Assembly: GCF_003318295.1 (NCBI RefSeq)
Contig: NZ_QOCW01000016.1
Coordinates: forward strand, 1-64,000
Direction: 5' to 3'
Length of the DNA: 64,000 bases
DNA from: Bacillus taeanensis
Lineage (GTDB): Bacteria > Bacillota > Bacilli > Bacillales > UBA6769
A program made the position numbers and the translations under genes. The notes beneath the pieces are model-generated. The model did no database searches and was not told where the DNA came from. It saw only the letters and a program-made list of their open reading frames with translations. Shown in pieces: positions 8,120 through 17,925 of the stretch (position 1 is the first letter of the stretch; every line of letters begins with the position of its first letter).

Positions 8120-10168
8120 TTAGTAGTTTTCTGATAGCGGATTTGGTACCGATACATAACAGTAGCCTTGACTTTCAGGGGCGAGCCTCATTTTCGTTAA
8201 GGCTTTATGTTCAACCGTTTCTTTATATAATGCGCCGCGATCTTCTAATACAGCGTCATTATATTCTTCATTAAAGGCGAGATGATTAAAAGTTTCATCG
8301 CTGATGCGGCGGATTTCCTTCCAAAATAACGCTTCATCTAAATTGAAATAGTGACAAAGTTGAAAAATAAGTTCACCAAATTGATTTTGAAACACCGTAT
8401 AAAACACTTTATTTTGCATTTCCTTTACATCGTCCGTAACCGTTACAGAACCAGGGTAAAATTGGGCGGAAAGATCTTGCTTCTTTAACCGCTCTCCATA
8501 AATTCTTACCCCGCCCCAATCACGAAACAGCACCCGAACAGGCTTACCATTTTTAAAAACCGGTACACTATTTTGCAGGTGTCCTTCAAGGCCAATTCCG
8601 TACTTTACCATGAAAGTAAGAAACCCTGGAATCGCAATCCTTGCATACTGTGATAAAAATTGAAAAGCCGCTTTTGATAACGATGTTTCTTGTAATTCTT
8701 TGGCATACGCTTCAATAAGTTCAATTAAAACAAGCTTTCCTGTAAAAGGTGATTCTGCGTAAAGTGCCGAGCCAACAATCGCTGTTTCATCCTTCCCTAC
8801 AAAATTTTCGATATTTTCTCGTAAGACAGCTGATAGATTTCTGCTTTTTAACGAGCTGCTGGCTTTAAAGTTGTATCCGGCAATTTCATAAATTGGTACA
8901 AATGTATCCGCAAGCTTGCTTTCTCGTTTCATCACTTTTTTAATTAATTCCGTCATTTTCACGGCATTGTTCGTTGTATTCGCAGAAATGGATCTTACGG
9001 TAGACGTCATTTGACTATTTACCGCCGCTTTCACGGCAATTCTGTTTCTTCTTCCCTCTTTAAAAGGGATCATCGTTCGAAATGAAGACGTTGCCCCACT
9101 TGAAACGAGCGCACCTTCAATTGGAATCACAATCTGTTTCTTAAGCTCTTCACCATAAATAGTTGAAAGCATATACTCATACTGCCACGGATGAACCGGA
9201 ACAACTACATAATCATCGATGTTTAAATTTTTTTCGCTAAACTCTTTTAAAATTGCTTCCTCAACTGCGGGAAACTCTTTAAAAAGAAGTTCATTTGGAT
9301 TGCTTCTGTCTTGTAACAAACTCCACTCCGCATGTTCACGATGAATACCAACAAATCGAATGTTCGTCACACCTTCAAATTCTGGCGCATAGCGGTACAC
9401 ATCTTCCGGTTTCATACCCATTTTTGTTTTCGCGCCTGGATGAAGATTATGTCCTTCGACTGAAAGCTGTTCAAAAAATAAACTGCCGTCAAAGCTTTCA
9501 TTTTGATTTTTTTGCTGCAGTACATAATCGATCGCACTTTCATAACCGAAGTTCCGCAGACGATTTTTCTTTTCATTAAAATATGTATACGAAAGCGCTA
9601 AATTCGCACTGCCGTTTTGCAGTTCTTCAATCAGCTTCTCCCAAGCATGTTTAGCTTGTGAAGATCCTTCCTTTAGGCGAATGAAATAAAGAAGATCTCG
9701 AGCATCCTTCACTTCTCTTATTTCGTTTTTATTGACATATAAAATGGTTCCCGTTATTTCTAAGCGTCTAAATGCATACATCCGACTTACAGGAATGAGC
9801 AGATATTCACCATTAAAAAGAGCGTATACCTTAAAGGCTGATCCTTCTTTTAGCGGATATGTTTGAATTTGTTGAATGAGCTGACTCCAATCGTTATCGA
9901 CATGCGGAATGTTCATGGCGTACACAGCGCCAATCACTCTTAAATCATAAGATGCTGAAGATAGACCTGCAATATCTTCCCTTAATAGCGCCGCTGTTAG
10001 ACGGTTAAGAATGCCTTGTCTTCCTTGTCGAACAGCATTTAAATAAAGTGGTAATTTTTCAGGAGCATCTGTTGATAAAAAGTGAAAACAATCCAGCTCT
10101 TCTTTATGCAGTTGTTTTTCTACATGATTCTCTACTCTATTTAAAATATTTTGTTCAAGTATACTCAT
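8120..10168 (-). CDS. NIS siderophore synthetase (IucA/IucC family), second copy
   Basis: A 682-aa ATP-dependent ligase that condenses citrate or a similar carboxylate with an amine or alcohol without a nonribosomal peptide synthetase. Family motifs are EGHNLHPGAKTKMG, VPVHPWQYEYML, SSFRTMIP (nucleotide-binding region), and the C-terminal FhuF-like EGHLQNSVPVF and RDWGGVRI. The start is ATG at 10166-10168, because GGAGGGG (which overlaps the end of the upstream gene) is correctly spaced for it. Only 4 nt separate the two synthetase genes, so translation is probably coupled. The two are divergent paralogs and probably act at successive condensation steps. Confidence 0.92.
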   Translation of the reverse strand: MSILEQNILNRVENHVEKQLHKEELDCFHFLSTDAPEKLPLYLNAVRQGRQGILNRLTAALLREDIAGLSSASYDLRVIGAVYAMNIPHVDNDWSQLIQQIQTYPLKEGSAFKVYALFNGEYLLIPVSRMYAFRRLEITGTILYVNKNEIREVKDARDLLYFIRLKEGSSQAKHAWEKLIEELQNGSANLALSYTYFNEKKNRLRNFGYESAIDYVLQQKNQNESFDGSLFFEQLSVEGHNLHPGAKTKMGMKPEDVYRYAPEFEGVTNIRFVGIHREHAEWSLLQDRSNPNELLFKEFPAVEEAILKEFSEKNLNIDDYVVVPVHPWQYEYMLSTIYGEELKKQIVIPIEGALVSSGATSSFRTMIPFKEGRRNRIAVKAAVNSQMTSTVRSISANTTNNAVKMTELIKKVMKRESKLADTFVPIYEIAGYNFKASSSLKSRNLSAVLRENIENFVGKDETAIVGSALYAESPFTGKLVLIELIEAYAKELQETSLSKAAFQFLSQYARIAIPGFLTFMVKYGIGLEGHLQNSVPVFKNGKPVRVLFRDWGGVRIYGERLKKQDLSAQFYPGSVTVTDDVKEMQNKVFYTVFQNQFGELIFQLCHYFNLDEALFWKEIRRISDETFNHLAFNEEYNDAVLEDRGALYKETVEHKALTKMRLAPESQGYCYVSVPNPLSENY

Positions 10169-10172
10169 CTTT

Positions 10173-12164
10173 TTATTCCCCTCCATTTATCATATACATC
10201 GGATTTGGAACTTTCGTATAGCTGTAATCAGTACTATCGTCTAGTAATCGCATTGTGGCTAACGCTTTTAAATCAAGCATAGGTCTAAAAAGCGATTTTT
10301 CATCTTCTTGAGCCTGTTCTTTTATAAGAGAATCGCGCTTTAATTCACGAAATATATTTCTACACACTGTAAAAATCGGCTGCCAAAGCTCTTCTTCTTC
10401 GATATCTATCACCCGAACAAGGCATGCAATCATTTCTCCTAAATGATTTTGGAAAATCGCGTGTGACAGAACAGTTCTTAGTTCATTGGCATTTTCTGTT
10501 AAGATCGTTGAATTTGCAGCTAGATCAATTGAAAGGTTCTGTTTCTCTAACCGTTCTTTTACAATCCGGATTCCCCCGTAATCTCTGACAATCATTTTCA
10601 CTAGGGCTCCGTTTTTAAAAACAGGTACACTATTTTGTAAATGACCTTCTAAACTAATACCGTAACGAGACATCATCGTTAAAAAGCCGGGTAACGAATT
10701 TTTCGCATACCGCTTAATAAACGCAAGCGCAGCTTCTTTTTGATCGGAAATCTGATTCAATGCCGCAAATTGTTCAATTAATTCCTCGATCACATATTTC
10801 CCGCTAATCGGTGATTTTGCGATTAAAGCCGCTCCCGGCATTAAAATTTCATCATCTTTTAGATGTTTTTCTGGATTTTCACGAAGAATCGAAGCTAGAT
10901 TTTTGCCAAGCTTTGTTTTTTCATCCTCTGAAAGGTTTTTATTTAAAGGTGTGTAATAGATGCCGGCGCTTTCTTCAAGCATAAGAAATGTTTCATTAAA
11001 GCGATTTTCTTTCTTTAAAATGTGTGTGAATGTCTTAGAAAGCTTTGGTCCATTAATCGTCGATGCTGGTGAAACGGTACGAACAGCACTTGTTGTTTGG
11101 ACATTGATCGCTGTTTTAATATGATGTTTTTGCTGAGACCTTTTTTGTACTGGGGCAAGTGAGCGAAATGAAACCAATGCCGCAGCTTTAATGCTAAAAT
11201 CAGTAATCGGTACAATATCACAAGCTCGAATTGCTTCCTCATAAAGGTGCGGCAGTGTATTTTCAAGCTGCCATGGGTGAACAGGCACTAACTCATAATC
11301 AGCGGCTGATACCCCTTTTTCATGCAGCTTCATAGCGACATGTTCTTTTAAGCCTGGATATTCGTGATAAAGAAGATCACTTGGACATTTATCTTTTAAC
11401 ACCGTTAGAGTGCAGCACGTTTTTCGTACGGCAGTTAACATAATTTCTGGATGACTACCCCATTCAGGAGAATATTGAATCACGTCAGAAACTGCTAGTC
11501 CAAATTTTGTTTTCGAACAAGGATGAATTGTATGCCCATCAACTACCCACTGCTCATAAAACGAAAGTGGGCTAAACCAAGGATCTCCCGCTATTTTTTG
11601 CTGTACCCACTCTAGTGATGAGGCAATAGCAGTGCCGCTAAGCTCTTTCGCTAACTCCTTCGTTCGCTGTTCAGCACCAGCTAGTGCTAACGCATAGTTT
11701 GCGGAGCTATTTTGAAGTTCTTTTCTAAATCTCTGAAACTGTTCTTCTTTTATATCTCCTTCAATAGCATCATCTTTCTTCAACAAATCTAAGAACTTTA
11801 CAGGATGCTCAATAACAGTTGTATCATCTTCGTCGCGTAAAATAACCTCTCCCTCAAGATCAAACATGCCAAGTAAATGTGTTTTCTTTACTTGTACTTG
11901 TAATGTTTTCTGTTGAGAAAGATGAAGATGAAGAATTTTTCCTTTTTCATTATTGCTCCACGAAATTCGCTTCGTATCAATAAGATGTTCTCTTACAAGA
12001 GCTTGCAGAAGACGATTCAAAATGCCTCGACGGCCATTTTGAATATTTTTTACATAGTCGTGTTCAAGCTCTTCTCGCTCACTGCGCAAATAATTTAAAA
12101 TCTTTACTTCTTCTGGATCTAAGTTTTCCGTATTAGCAGATGAATGATGATCTAATGTAATCAT
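10173..12164 (-). CDS. NIS siderophore synthetase (IucA/IucC family), first copy
   Basis: A 663-aa non-ribosomal siderophore synthetase. Motifs are DGHTIHPCSKTKFG, VPVHPWQLENTL, LVSFRSLAP, EGHLQNSVPVF and RDYGGIRIV. It shares architecture with the next gene but differs through most of its length, so it is an old paralog rather than a recent duplicate. A perfect Fur box lies 46-60 bp upstream, which indicates iron-repressed transcription starting here as well as before the exporter gene. AAGGGAGTGG is the ribosome site. Confidence 0.92.
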   Translation of the reverse strand: MITLDHHSSANTENLDPEEVKILNYLRSEREELEHDYVKNIQNGRRGILNRLLQALVREHLIDTKRISWSNNEKGKILHLHLSQQKTLQVQVKKTHLLGMFDLEGEVILRDEDDTTVIEHPVKFLDLLKKDDAIEGDIKEEQFQRFRKELQNSSANYALALAGAEQRTKELAKELSGTAIASSLEWVQQKIAGDPWFSPLSFYEQWVVDGHTIHPCSKTKFGLAVSDVIQYSPEWGSHPEIMLTAVRKTCCTLTVLKDKCPSDLLYHEYPGLKEHVAMKLHEKGVSAADYELVPVHPWQLENTLPHLYEEAIRACDIVPITDFSIKAAALVSFRSLAPVQKRSQQKHHIKTAINVQTTSAVRTVSPASTINGPKLSKTFTHILKKENRFNETFLMLEESAGIYYTPLNKNLSEDEKTKLGKNLASILRENPEKHLKDDEILMPGAALIAKSPISGKYVIEELIEQFAALNQISDQKEAALAFIKRYAKNSLPGFLTMMSRYGISLEGHLQNSVPVFKNGALVKMIVRDYGGIRIVKERLEKQNLSIDLAANSTILTENANELRTVLSHAIFQNHLGEMIACLVRVIDIEEEELWQPIFTVCRNIFRELKRDSLIKEQAQEDEKSLFRPMLDLKALATMRLLDDSTDYSYTKVPNPMYMINGGE

Positions 12165-12209
12165 ATTTCTTCCACTCCCTTATTAAATAATCGTTCAAAA
12201 TATTGATTT

Positions 12210-12224
12210 TGATAATCATTATCA
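12210..12224. promoter_or_regulatory. Fur box before the siderophore synthetases
   Basis: TGATAATCATTATCA is a perfect 7-1-7 Fur inverted repeat. It lies in the 83-bp gap between the exporter gene and the first synthetase gene. Confidence 0.88.
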
Positions 12225-12247
12225 ATATAAAATAAAAAATATAGGGC

Positions 12248-13468
12248 CTATCCCGTATTCGTATGCTTTTGATTTTTCCTGAATTCATTCGCAAATCTAC
12301 TTCTTACGTTTTGGACACATGCTTTTATTAATAAAGCCACAATTGGTAAAAGAGAGCACAGCGCCATTATCATAAACGTTTCAACAATCCCGAACTTTCC
12401 TGTTAAAAAACTAACAATCATTGCACCAAGCGGAATCATGCCTCGATCCATTAACACAATGCTCATGACGCGGCCTCGCTCAGCTTCTGATACATGATTT
12501 TGAAAATAGATTCGATTACTCGAACGAAGCCATTGACCAAAAAAGCCAATAAGAAAAAGTCCGATAAAAAACAGCGAGCGATACTCAAAAATCGTTATGT
12601 ATAAACTACCTGCAAAAATGATTAAGCTGCTGTAAAATATTTTTTCTTCCTTCATCACTTTCAAAATGCGCGGTAAAACCACCGCGGCCATAATCGCGCC
12701 GACTGCGGCAGATGACATCGCTATCCCAAAAACTGCCGGCTGTCCGACAAATTGATGATCAACAAGTACCGGTAATATCGTATTATAGGAAAAACCGAAT
12801 GTCATTACAACAAGCGATGAATAAAAAATCGATGATGCAAAGCGCGTTTGTTTAAATACTTTTTGAACGGCTTGAAGCGATGATGAACTCATCTTTGACG
12901 TTCGCTTCACCCTTCTCTGAATATTAACAGGCAGAATAAGCAAAAATGAGATTAATAGAAATAGAGCCTGCAGATAAAAGGTTACCGGCAATAATGATCT
13001 CGCGATGAGGAAACCTGCTGCTGCCGGGCCAATCGTTCGACAAACATTAATGATAAACGCATGTGCGGAAACGAGTTCACTAATATTTTTTTCCTTTGCT
13101 AAGTCAGGCAGTATACTGTTTCGATTTGGTGTTTCTAATGCGCTGATGATTCCTTGTAAAAACGTTAAGAACAGCAAAATTGAAATTGATGGTTCAAATA
13201 CTGCAATCACAACAGCTAAGCATAATGCAATAATAAAGCCTAACAATCCGTACGTCTTTAACAGCAAACTTCGTGCATATTTGTCGCATAGTTTCCCTGC
13301 CCAAAAACTAAACAGCACAATTGGAATTAAACGGGCAAAGTTAAGATAACCAAGATAAATGGCACTATGATACGTTTCAAACACAAACCAGTTCAGCGCC
13401 GTAATCCCAAACCAGTTACCCATAAATAAAAAAAATGAACTATAATAAAACAACCGTAAAATTAACAT
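12248..13468 (-). CDS. MFS siderophore exporter (EntS/SfaA-like)
   Basis: A 406-aa major-facilitator protein with about 12 membrane helices. The motif-A-like loop WAGKLCDKYARSLLLK follows helix 2, and FLQGIISALETPNRNSILPDL is typical of the EntS/MFS_3 exporter group. It is the first gene of the siderophore operon and has a Fur box 54 bp upstream. The inferred job is secretion of the siderophore made by the next three genes. Staphyloferrin A (sfaA) and Francisella fslB operons pair the same functions. Confidence 0.85.
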   Translation of the reverse strand: MLILRLFYYSSFFLFMGNWFGITALNWFVFETYHSAIYLGYLNFARLIPIVLFSFWAGKLCDKYARSLLLKTYGLLGFIIALCLAVVIAVFEPSISILLFLTFLQGIISALETPNRNSILPDLAKEKNISELVSAHAFIINVCRTIGPAAAGFLIARSLLPVTFYLQALFLLISFLLILPVNIQRRVKRTSKMSSSSLQAVQKVFKQTRFASSIFYSSLVVMTFGFSYNTILPVLVDHQFVGQPAVFGIAMSSAAVGAIMAAVVLPRILKVMKEEKIFYSSLIIFAGSLYITIFEYRSLFFIGLFLIGFFGQWLRSSNRIYFQNHVSEAERGRVMSIVLMDRGMIPLGAMIVSFLTGKFGIVETFMIMALCSLLPIVALLIKACVQNVRSRFANEFRKNQKHTNTG

Positions 13469-13521
13469 TCACCCCCTAGTCCTTTGTTTTCTCTTAAACG
13501 TTAAATAAATGCAGTTATCGC

Positions 13522-13542
13522 TGATAATGATAATTATTATCA
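13522..13542. promoter_or_regulatory. Fur box before the siderophore exporter gene
   Basis: The 21-bp run TGATAATGATAATTATTATC plus a final A contains the perfect 7-1-7 element TGATAATTATTATCA (13528-13542). It lies 54-74 bp before the MFS start. Confidence 0.88.
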
Positions 13543-13654
13543 ACGATACTTACTATAACTTGTTCTAATTTTTTTGTAAAGGCTAAATTGATATAATTTA
13601 CACAAAACAATGAAATTTAAGCCGATTTCCCTAATTAACCTTTTATTACCAATT

Positions 13655-13709
13655 GGCCTTTCCATATGGACAAAAATGCTTCAATGTCCATTTGTAGGGT
13701 CAGACCCCT
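13655..13709 (+). repeat. 55-bp REP-like repeat, copy 3
   Basis: Layout CATATGGACA...AATGTCCATTTG, then the palindrome GGGTCAGACCC (13697-13707). It is in the same orientation as copies 1 and 2 and lies between the siderophore operon and the swrC terminator. Confidence 0.75.
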
Positions 13710-13713
13710 CATA

Positions 13714-13744
13714 AAAAAGCGCTGCAGATGCTACAGCGCTTTTT
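13714..13744 (-). terminator. Terminator of swrC
   Basis: The stem AAAAGCGCTG/CAGCGCTTTT is flanked by T runs on both strands. It lies just after the swrC stop codon. Confidence 0.8.
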
Positions 13745-13746
13745 GC

Positions 13747-16700
13747 TTATTTCACAAATTTCTTTTTAATATTCATCATTGTTTCATACACAATTGGCAC
13801 GATAAGAAGTGTTAACAGCGTGGAACTTGTAAGACCACCGATAACAGTCACACCAAGACCTTTTGAAATCAGTCCGCCGCCTTCTAACCCTACTGCAAGT
13901 GGTGCAAGAGCGCCGATTGTGGCGATCGCCGTCATAAGAATTGGACGAAGACGCGTGCCGGCTGCTTCTAGAAGCGCTTCGCGTGTTGAATAACCTTCAT
14001 TTTCTTTTTGAATGACGCGGTCAATGAGTACGATCGCATTTGTAACAACGATACCGATTAACATTAACGCACCAATCATTGCTGATACACTTAACGTTTC
14101 GCCTGCGATTAATAATCCTAACAGTCCGCCGATAATTGTAAACGGCAGCGAGAATAAAATCGCAAATGGTGCTAACCCACCGCCAAATGTAATCACAAGA
14201 ACGAGATAGACAATTGCAATGGCCGCAAGCATCGCAAGACCAAGCTGTGTGAACGATTCATTAATATCTTCTGTGACACCGCCCATCGATACTTCAACAT
14301 TGTCTGGAAGCTCTAATGCGCTTACCTCACTATTTAAGTCGGCTGAAACTTTTGCAACATCTTTTGTCGTAATTTCCCCGCTCACATCAGCATAAATACG
14401 TCCGTCTTTTCTTGTTACCGTATCAGATGTTTCCCCTTCTTTTACAGTTACAACGTCTTTAATCGCAACCTCCATTCCAAGAGGTGAGGTAATCGTTTTG
14501 TCGGTAAGATCATCGATACCGCTGTATTCATTCTCTTCGACCTGAACATACACGTTAATTTCTTCACCGTTATGCTCAATCGTCGTTAACGCGCTGTTCA
14601 GACCGCTGCCCATAAGTTCCATCCCAATTTGTGCAGCAGATAAACCGAGCTGACTTAATTTCTTTTGATCAGCAGTGAGCGTGTATTCATCGTACGTATC
14701 TGAAATACTCGATTTGACATTTGTAAGAGATTCATTTTCTTTAAAGATTTTTTCGATTTTTTCAATGACAGGTTCGATGTCGTTCATATCTTCACCATAT
14801 ACCTGCATCGAAATCGCATTGCTTGAGCCCATACCGCTGAAATCTTGACTTGCCCACTCTCCTTTAGAGGTGAGTGCTTGTAAGTCCTCGATCACAGCTT
14901 CTTGTTCTACTGAAAAGTTTTTCGTATCTTCTTCATACTGTACATAAAACATTGCCGAATTCGATTGACCTGGGTTCATTGGGTTTTCACTGCCAACTGA
15001 AAATTGAAGCGACTCTACGTTATCGCGGTTCATTAACAGCTCTTCCGCTTCTAATGCAATCTCTTCCACTTCATCAAGCGTTTGCCCCGGCTCTGGTTTA
15101 TATGTGGCAATGACCATTTTTTCTTCATCGGACGGTAAGAAGCTTACACCGATAATTGGCACAAGAAACAAACTTCCCACTAAAAGAACAACGGCAATTC
15201 CTGATGTAATGACTTTATGATTTAATGTCCAGCCTAAAAGTTTTCGGTATCCCGCTGCTAGTTTGCTAGGTTTTTCTTCGCTATGCTCGTTTTTAACGGA
15301 AACTCCTTTTTTAAAAAGCGAATGAGCCATCATCGGTACGATCGTAATCGCTACTAGAAGTGAAGCAAGTAATGCAAACACGATCGTTAACGCAAACGGT
15401 AAAAACATTTCCCCAACCGGCCCTTTAACTAATCCGAGCGGTAAAAATACTGCAATTGTTACAATTGTTGATGAAAAAATCGGCATAAACATTTCTTTTG
15501 TTGCGTCAATAATGAGATCTTTTCCTGTTAGTTTCTCGTTTTTTAGCGCCATTCGTCTAAATATGTTTTCAATGACAACGATCGAATCATCGATCACACG
15601 CCCAATCGCAACGGTCATTGCGCCAAGCGTCATAATGTTTAATGTAATATCCATTTGTTTTAATAATAAAATCGCGATTAACAGTGATAATGGAATTGAA
15701 ATAACCGAAATAATTGTCGTTCTTACATTGCGTAAAAACAGTAAAATAATAATCATCGCAAAAATTGCCCCGAAAATCGCTTTATTAAGCATCGTTGACA
15801 CCGATTCTTCAATCGGCTTTCCTTGGTCAAAAATTGGTGTCACACTCAACCCATCAATCTCGGACTCTAGTTCTGCTAAGCGATCTTTTACTCCATTTAC
15901 AACGTCTACCGTATTCGCATCAGTAGCCTTCACAATTTGAACGCCAATTGATGTTTCACCATTCGTTCTCGAAATCGATTCCGCTTTTCCGATTACTTCA
16001 ATTGAAGCAATGTCCTGAAGTGCAACTGTCGGAATGCCTGTTGGCGCTTGAGCTTGAGTCTGTGCATCAGCTTCTAGCTGTACGGCTGCATTTTGTCCTG
16101 CACTCTGTCCCTGCATTTGTCCAACTCCACTTGGCACGGCTGGAATTTTTAACTCTTTTAAATCATCAATCGTAATAATGTTTCCATCGACAACAACTGA
16201 TTTTTCGGTGTTATCAAACGTATATAACCCTAATGGAAAACTAACATCCGATCCTTTAATGATATTTTTAACCGTTTCTTCGGTTAAACCGTACTCTTTC
16301 ATTTTATCTTGATTAAATGTTAACTGTACTTCTTGGATTTGCTTACCAGAAATTTGCGTGGAAGAAACTCCTTCAATCCCTTCAATTTCAGGAAGAATCG
16401 TTTCTTCAACTGTTTTTGTTAATTGTGCGAGTGACTGCTCGCTGTTTGAAATGCTTAGTGACATAATTGGAAAAGCATTAATGCTTAAGCGCGAAACATC
16501 CGGCTCCTGCACACCGTCTGGAAGCTCAAGACTATCCAGCACTTCCTTTACTTCATTTTGTGCTTTCTCCATATCTTTATCAAAATTGTATTGAATTTGA
16601 ATCGATGACGCGTTTCGGAATGATGAAGAGCTGACAGACGTGACACCGTCTAAATTTTGAACACGTTTTTCAATCGGTTCCGAAATTTTATCCGCAACCT

Positions 16701-16875
16701 CTTCTGGTGCCGCCCCAGGATAAATCGTCATCACACTTACTAATGGGGTATTAATATTGGGAATTGTTTCAAGCTTCATGTTTAGCCCTGAATATAAACC
16801 TGCAGCTGTAATTAAAATTGTTAACAGCCAAACTGCAAATTTATTTTTCAACGAAAATCGAATGATATTCTTCAA
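13747..16875 (-). CDS. swrC: RND efflux pump, SwrC (YerP) family
   Basis: A 1042-aa HAE1-type RND transporter of the cell membrane. The N-terminus (KNKFAVWLLTILITAAGLYS, then LETIPNINTPLV) closely follows Bacillus SwrC, the surfactin self-resistance pump. A Gln/Ala-rich low-complexity insert (GQMQGQSAGQNAAVQ to about residue 290) lies in the first large outer loop, as in SwrC. The TM4 proton-relay region reads VAIGRVIDDSIVVIENIFRR. The start is TTG at 16873-16875: AAAAGGAGTGG lies 6-7 nt upstream, and the resulting N-terminus fits the family; an upstream in-frame TTG at 16896 would overlap that ribosome site. It is divergent from the TetR gene, with two TetR-type operators in its promoter. 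Confidence 0.94.
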   Translation of the reverse strand: MKNIIRFSLKNKFAVWLLTILITAAGLYSGLNMKLETIPNINTPLVSVMTIYPGAAPEEVADKISEPIEKRVQNLDGVTSVSSSSFRNASSIQIQYNFDKDMEKAQNEVKEVLDSLELPDGVQEPDVSRLSINAFPIMSLSISNSEQSLAQLTKTVEETILPEIEGIEGVSSTQISGKQIQEVQLTFNQDKMKEYGLTEETVKNIIKGSDVSFPLGLYTFDNTEKSVVVDGNIITIDDLKELKIPAVPSGVGQMQGQSAGQNAAVQLEADAQTQAQAPTGIPTVALQDIASIEVIGKAESISRTNGETSIGVQIVKATDANTVDVVNGVKDRLAELESEIDGLSVTPIFDQGKPIEESVSTMLNKAIFGAIFAMIIILLFLRNVRTTIISVISIPLSLLIAILLLKQMDITLNIMTLGAMTVAIGRVIDDSIVVIENIFRRMALKNEKLTGKDLIIDATKEMFMPIFSSTIVTIAVFLPLGLVKGPVGEMFLPFALTIVFALLASLLVAITIVPMMAHSLFKKGVSVKNEHSEEKPSKLAAGYRKLLGWTLNHKVITSGIAVVLLVGSLFLVPIIGVSFLPSDEEKMVIATYKPEPGQTLDEVEEIALEAEELLMNRDNVESLQFSVGSENPMNPGQSNSAMFYVQYEEDTKNFSVEQEAVIEDLQALTSKGEWASQDFSGMGSSNAISMQVYGEDMNDIEPVIEKIEKIFKENESLTNVKSSISDTYDEYTLTADQKKLSQLGLSAAQIGMELMGSGLNSALTTIEHNGEEINVYVQVEENEYSGIDDLTDKTITSPLGMEVAIKDVVTVKEGETSDTVTRKDGRIYADVSGEITTKDVAKVSADLNSEVSALELPDNVEVSMGGVTEDINESFTQLGLAMLAAIAIVYLVLVITFGGGLAPFAILFSLPFTIIGGLLGLLIAGETLSVSAMIGALMLIGIVVTNAIVLIDRVIQKENEGYSTREALLEAAGTRLRPILMTAIATIGALAPLAVGLEGGGLISKGLGVTVIGGLTSSTLLTLLIVPIVYETMMNIKKKFVK

Positions 16876-16911
16876 CGTTTCCACTCCTTTTCTCAATCCT
16901 TTTCCTTATAT

Positions 16912-16966
16912 TGACCATGTAGTCATCACACGATATAATATAACTGACCGGTTAGTCATAAGTCAA
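16912..16966 (-). promoter_or_regulatory. swrC promoter with two TetR-type operators
   Basis: On the minus strand, TTGACT (16961-16966) and TATATT (16937-16942) are 18 bp apart. The palindrome TGACCGGTTAGTCA (16945-16958) fills the spacer, and TGACCATGTAGTCA (16912-16925) lies just downstream. Both fit TGAC-N6-GTCA, as does the element before the DHA2 pump at 18059-18072. Confidence 0.8.
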
Positions 16967-16992
16967 CAACAAAATGTGGTCAGGACCTTCTC

Positions 16993-17020
16993 TTGACATT
17001 ACATTTTTAACTATGATAAT
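16993..17020 (+). promoter_or_regulatory. Probable sigma-A promoter of the TetR gene
   Basis: TTGACA (16993-16998), a 16-bp spacer, then GATAAT (17015-17020). No TGAC-N6-GTCA operator overlaps it, so autorepression is not obvious. Confidence 0.5.
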
Positions 17021-17052
17021 GGTTTATAGAAGCAACTTGGGAGGTTTATACG

Positions 17053-17925
17053 TTGAATGAAAAGAAAAAAGCAATTGTAGAAACAGCAATCAACCTTTTC
17101 GCGCAAAAAGGATTTTCATCAACTTCTGTCCAGGAAATCGCTAGTGAAGCAGGCATTTCGAAAGGAGCCTTTTACCTTCATTTCAAATCAAAAGATGCTC
17201 TGCTGCTTGCGATTCTTAATTATTATTCTGAGACGATTCGCGAAAAAGTCTCTGCAATTGACAACAAACCGCTGGCTCCAAAGGAAAAGTTTACCCAGCA
17301 GTTAACGGTTTTAATTGAGACACTTGTCAAACATAAAGAGTTTTTAATAATGCAGTCGAGGGAACAAGCGATTCCACTAAATGAAGATGTAAAAAAATTG
17401 ATTTTCAAAATGCATCGTGAAACACATACTCTCTATCAAACAAAATTAACTGCAATTTATGGAGATAAAATTACCCCATATTTATGGGATTTGTCCACCC
17501 TTTTAGAAGGAATGTTCCAAAGCTACCTAAAGCTGATGTTGTTCAATAATCAGGCCTTTCAATTTGAAGAAGTCGCAGCATTTTTATTAAATCGCATTGA
17601 TAATATCGTTCAATTCTTTCTTAAAGGAAAAGAAGAGCCTCTGTTAACAGAAGCGAAAGTGAAAGACATTCAAGCACAGTTTCAACAATTTTTTATGAGT
17701 AACCAAGATACGATTGAAAACATCTTAACAAATATGAAAAAAGAGATTGCTACCATGGGCGATCGAGAAGATTTAACCGTTTCTCTTGAAGTATTAGAAG
17801 GAGAAATTTCAAGCGATAAACCCCGAACAGCAGTCATTCAGGGCATGCTGTCGAACTTTAAAAATATCCCTGCATTTGAAAAATATATTCTCCAAATAAA
17901 AGCAAAGTATAAGCTGAACGTCTAA
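17053..17925 (+). CDS. yerO: TetR-family repressor, YerO-like
   Basis: A 290-aa regulator. The N-terminal TetR helix-turn-helix (about residues 8-55) contains TSVQEIASEAGISKGAFYLHF. The C-terminal ligand domain is unusually long for TetR, and its length fits Bacillus YerO, the regulator beside swrC (yerP). The start is TTG with GGGAGG upstream. Flanking pump genes on both sides carry the same TGAC-N6-GTCA operator, so this protein most likely represses both and is released by a membrane-active compound. The symbol rests on context and length, so it is less certain than the family call. Confidence 0.85.
   Translation: MNEKKKAIVETAINLFAQKGFSSTSVQEIASEAGISKGAFYLHFKSKDALLLAILNYYSETIREKVSAIDNKPLAPKEKFTQQLTVLIETLVKHKEFLIMQSREQAIPLNEDVKKLIFKMHRETHTLYQTKLTAIYGDKITPYLWDLSTLLEGMFQSYLKLMLFNNQAFQFEEVAAFLLNRIDNIVQFFLKGKEEPLLTEAKVKDIQAQFQQFFMSNQDTIENILTNMKKEIATMGDREDLTVSLEVLEGEISSDKPRTAVIQGMLSNFKNIPAFEKYILQIKAKYKLNV

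Noticed and set aside
13005-13349. Plus-strand open frames inside the siderophore exporter, swrC, adhE and similar genes
   Set aside because: They mirror well-supported genes on the other strand and lack ribosome sites.
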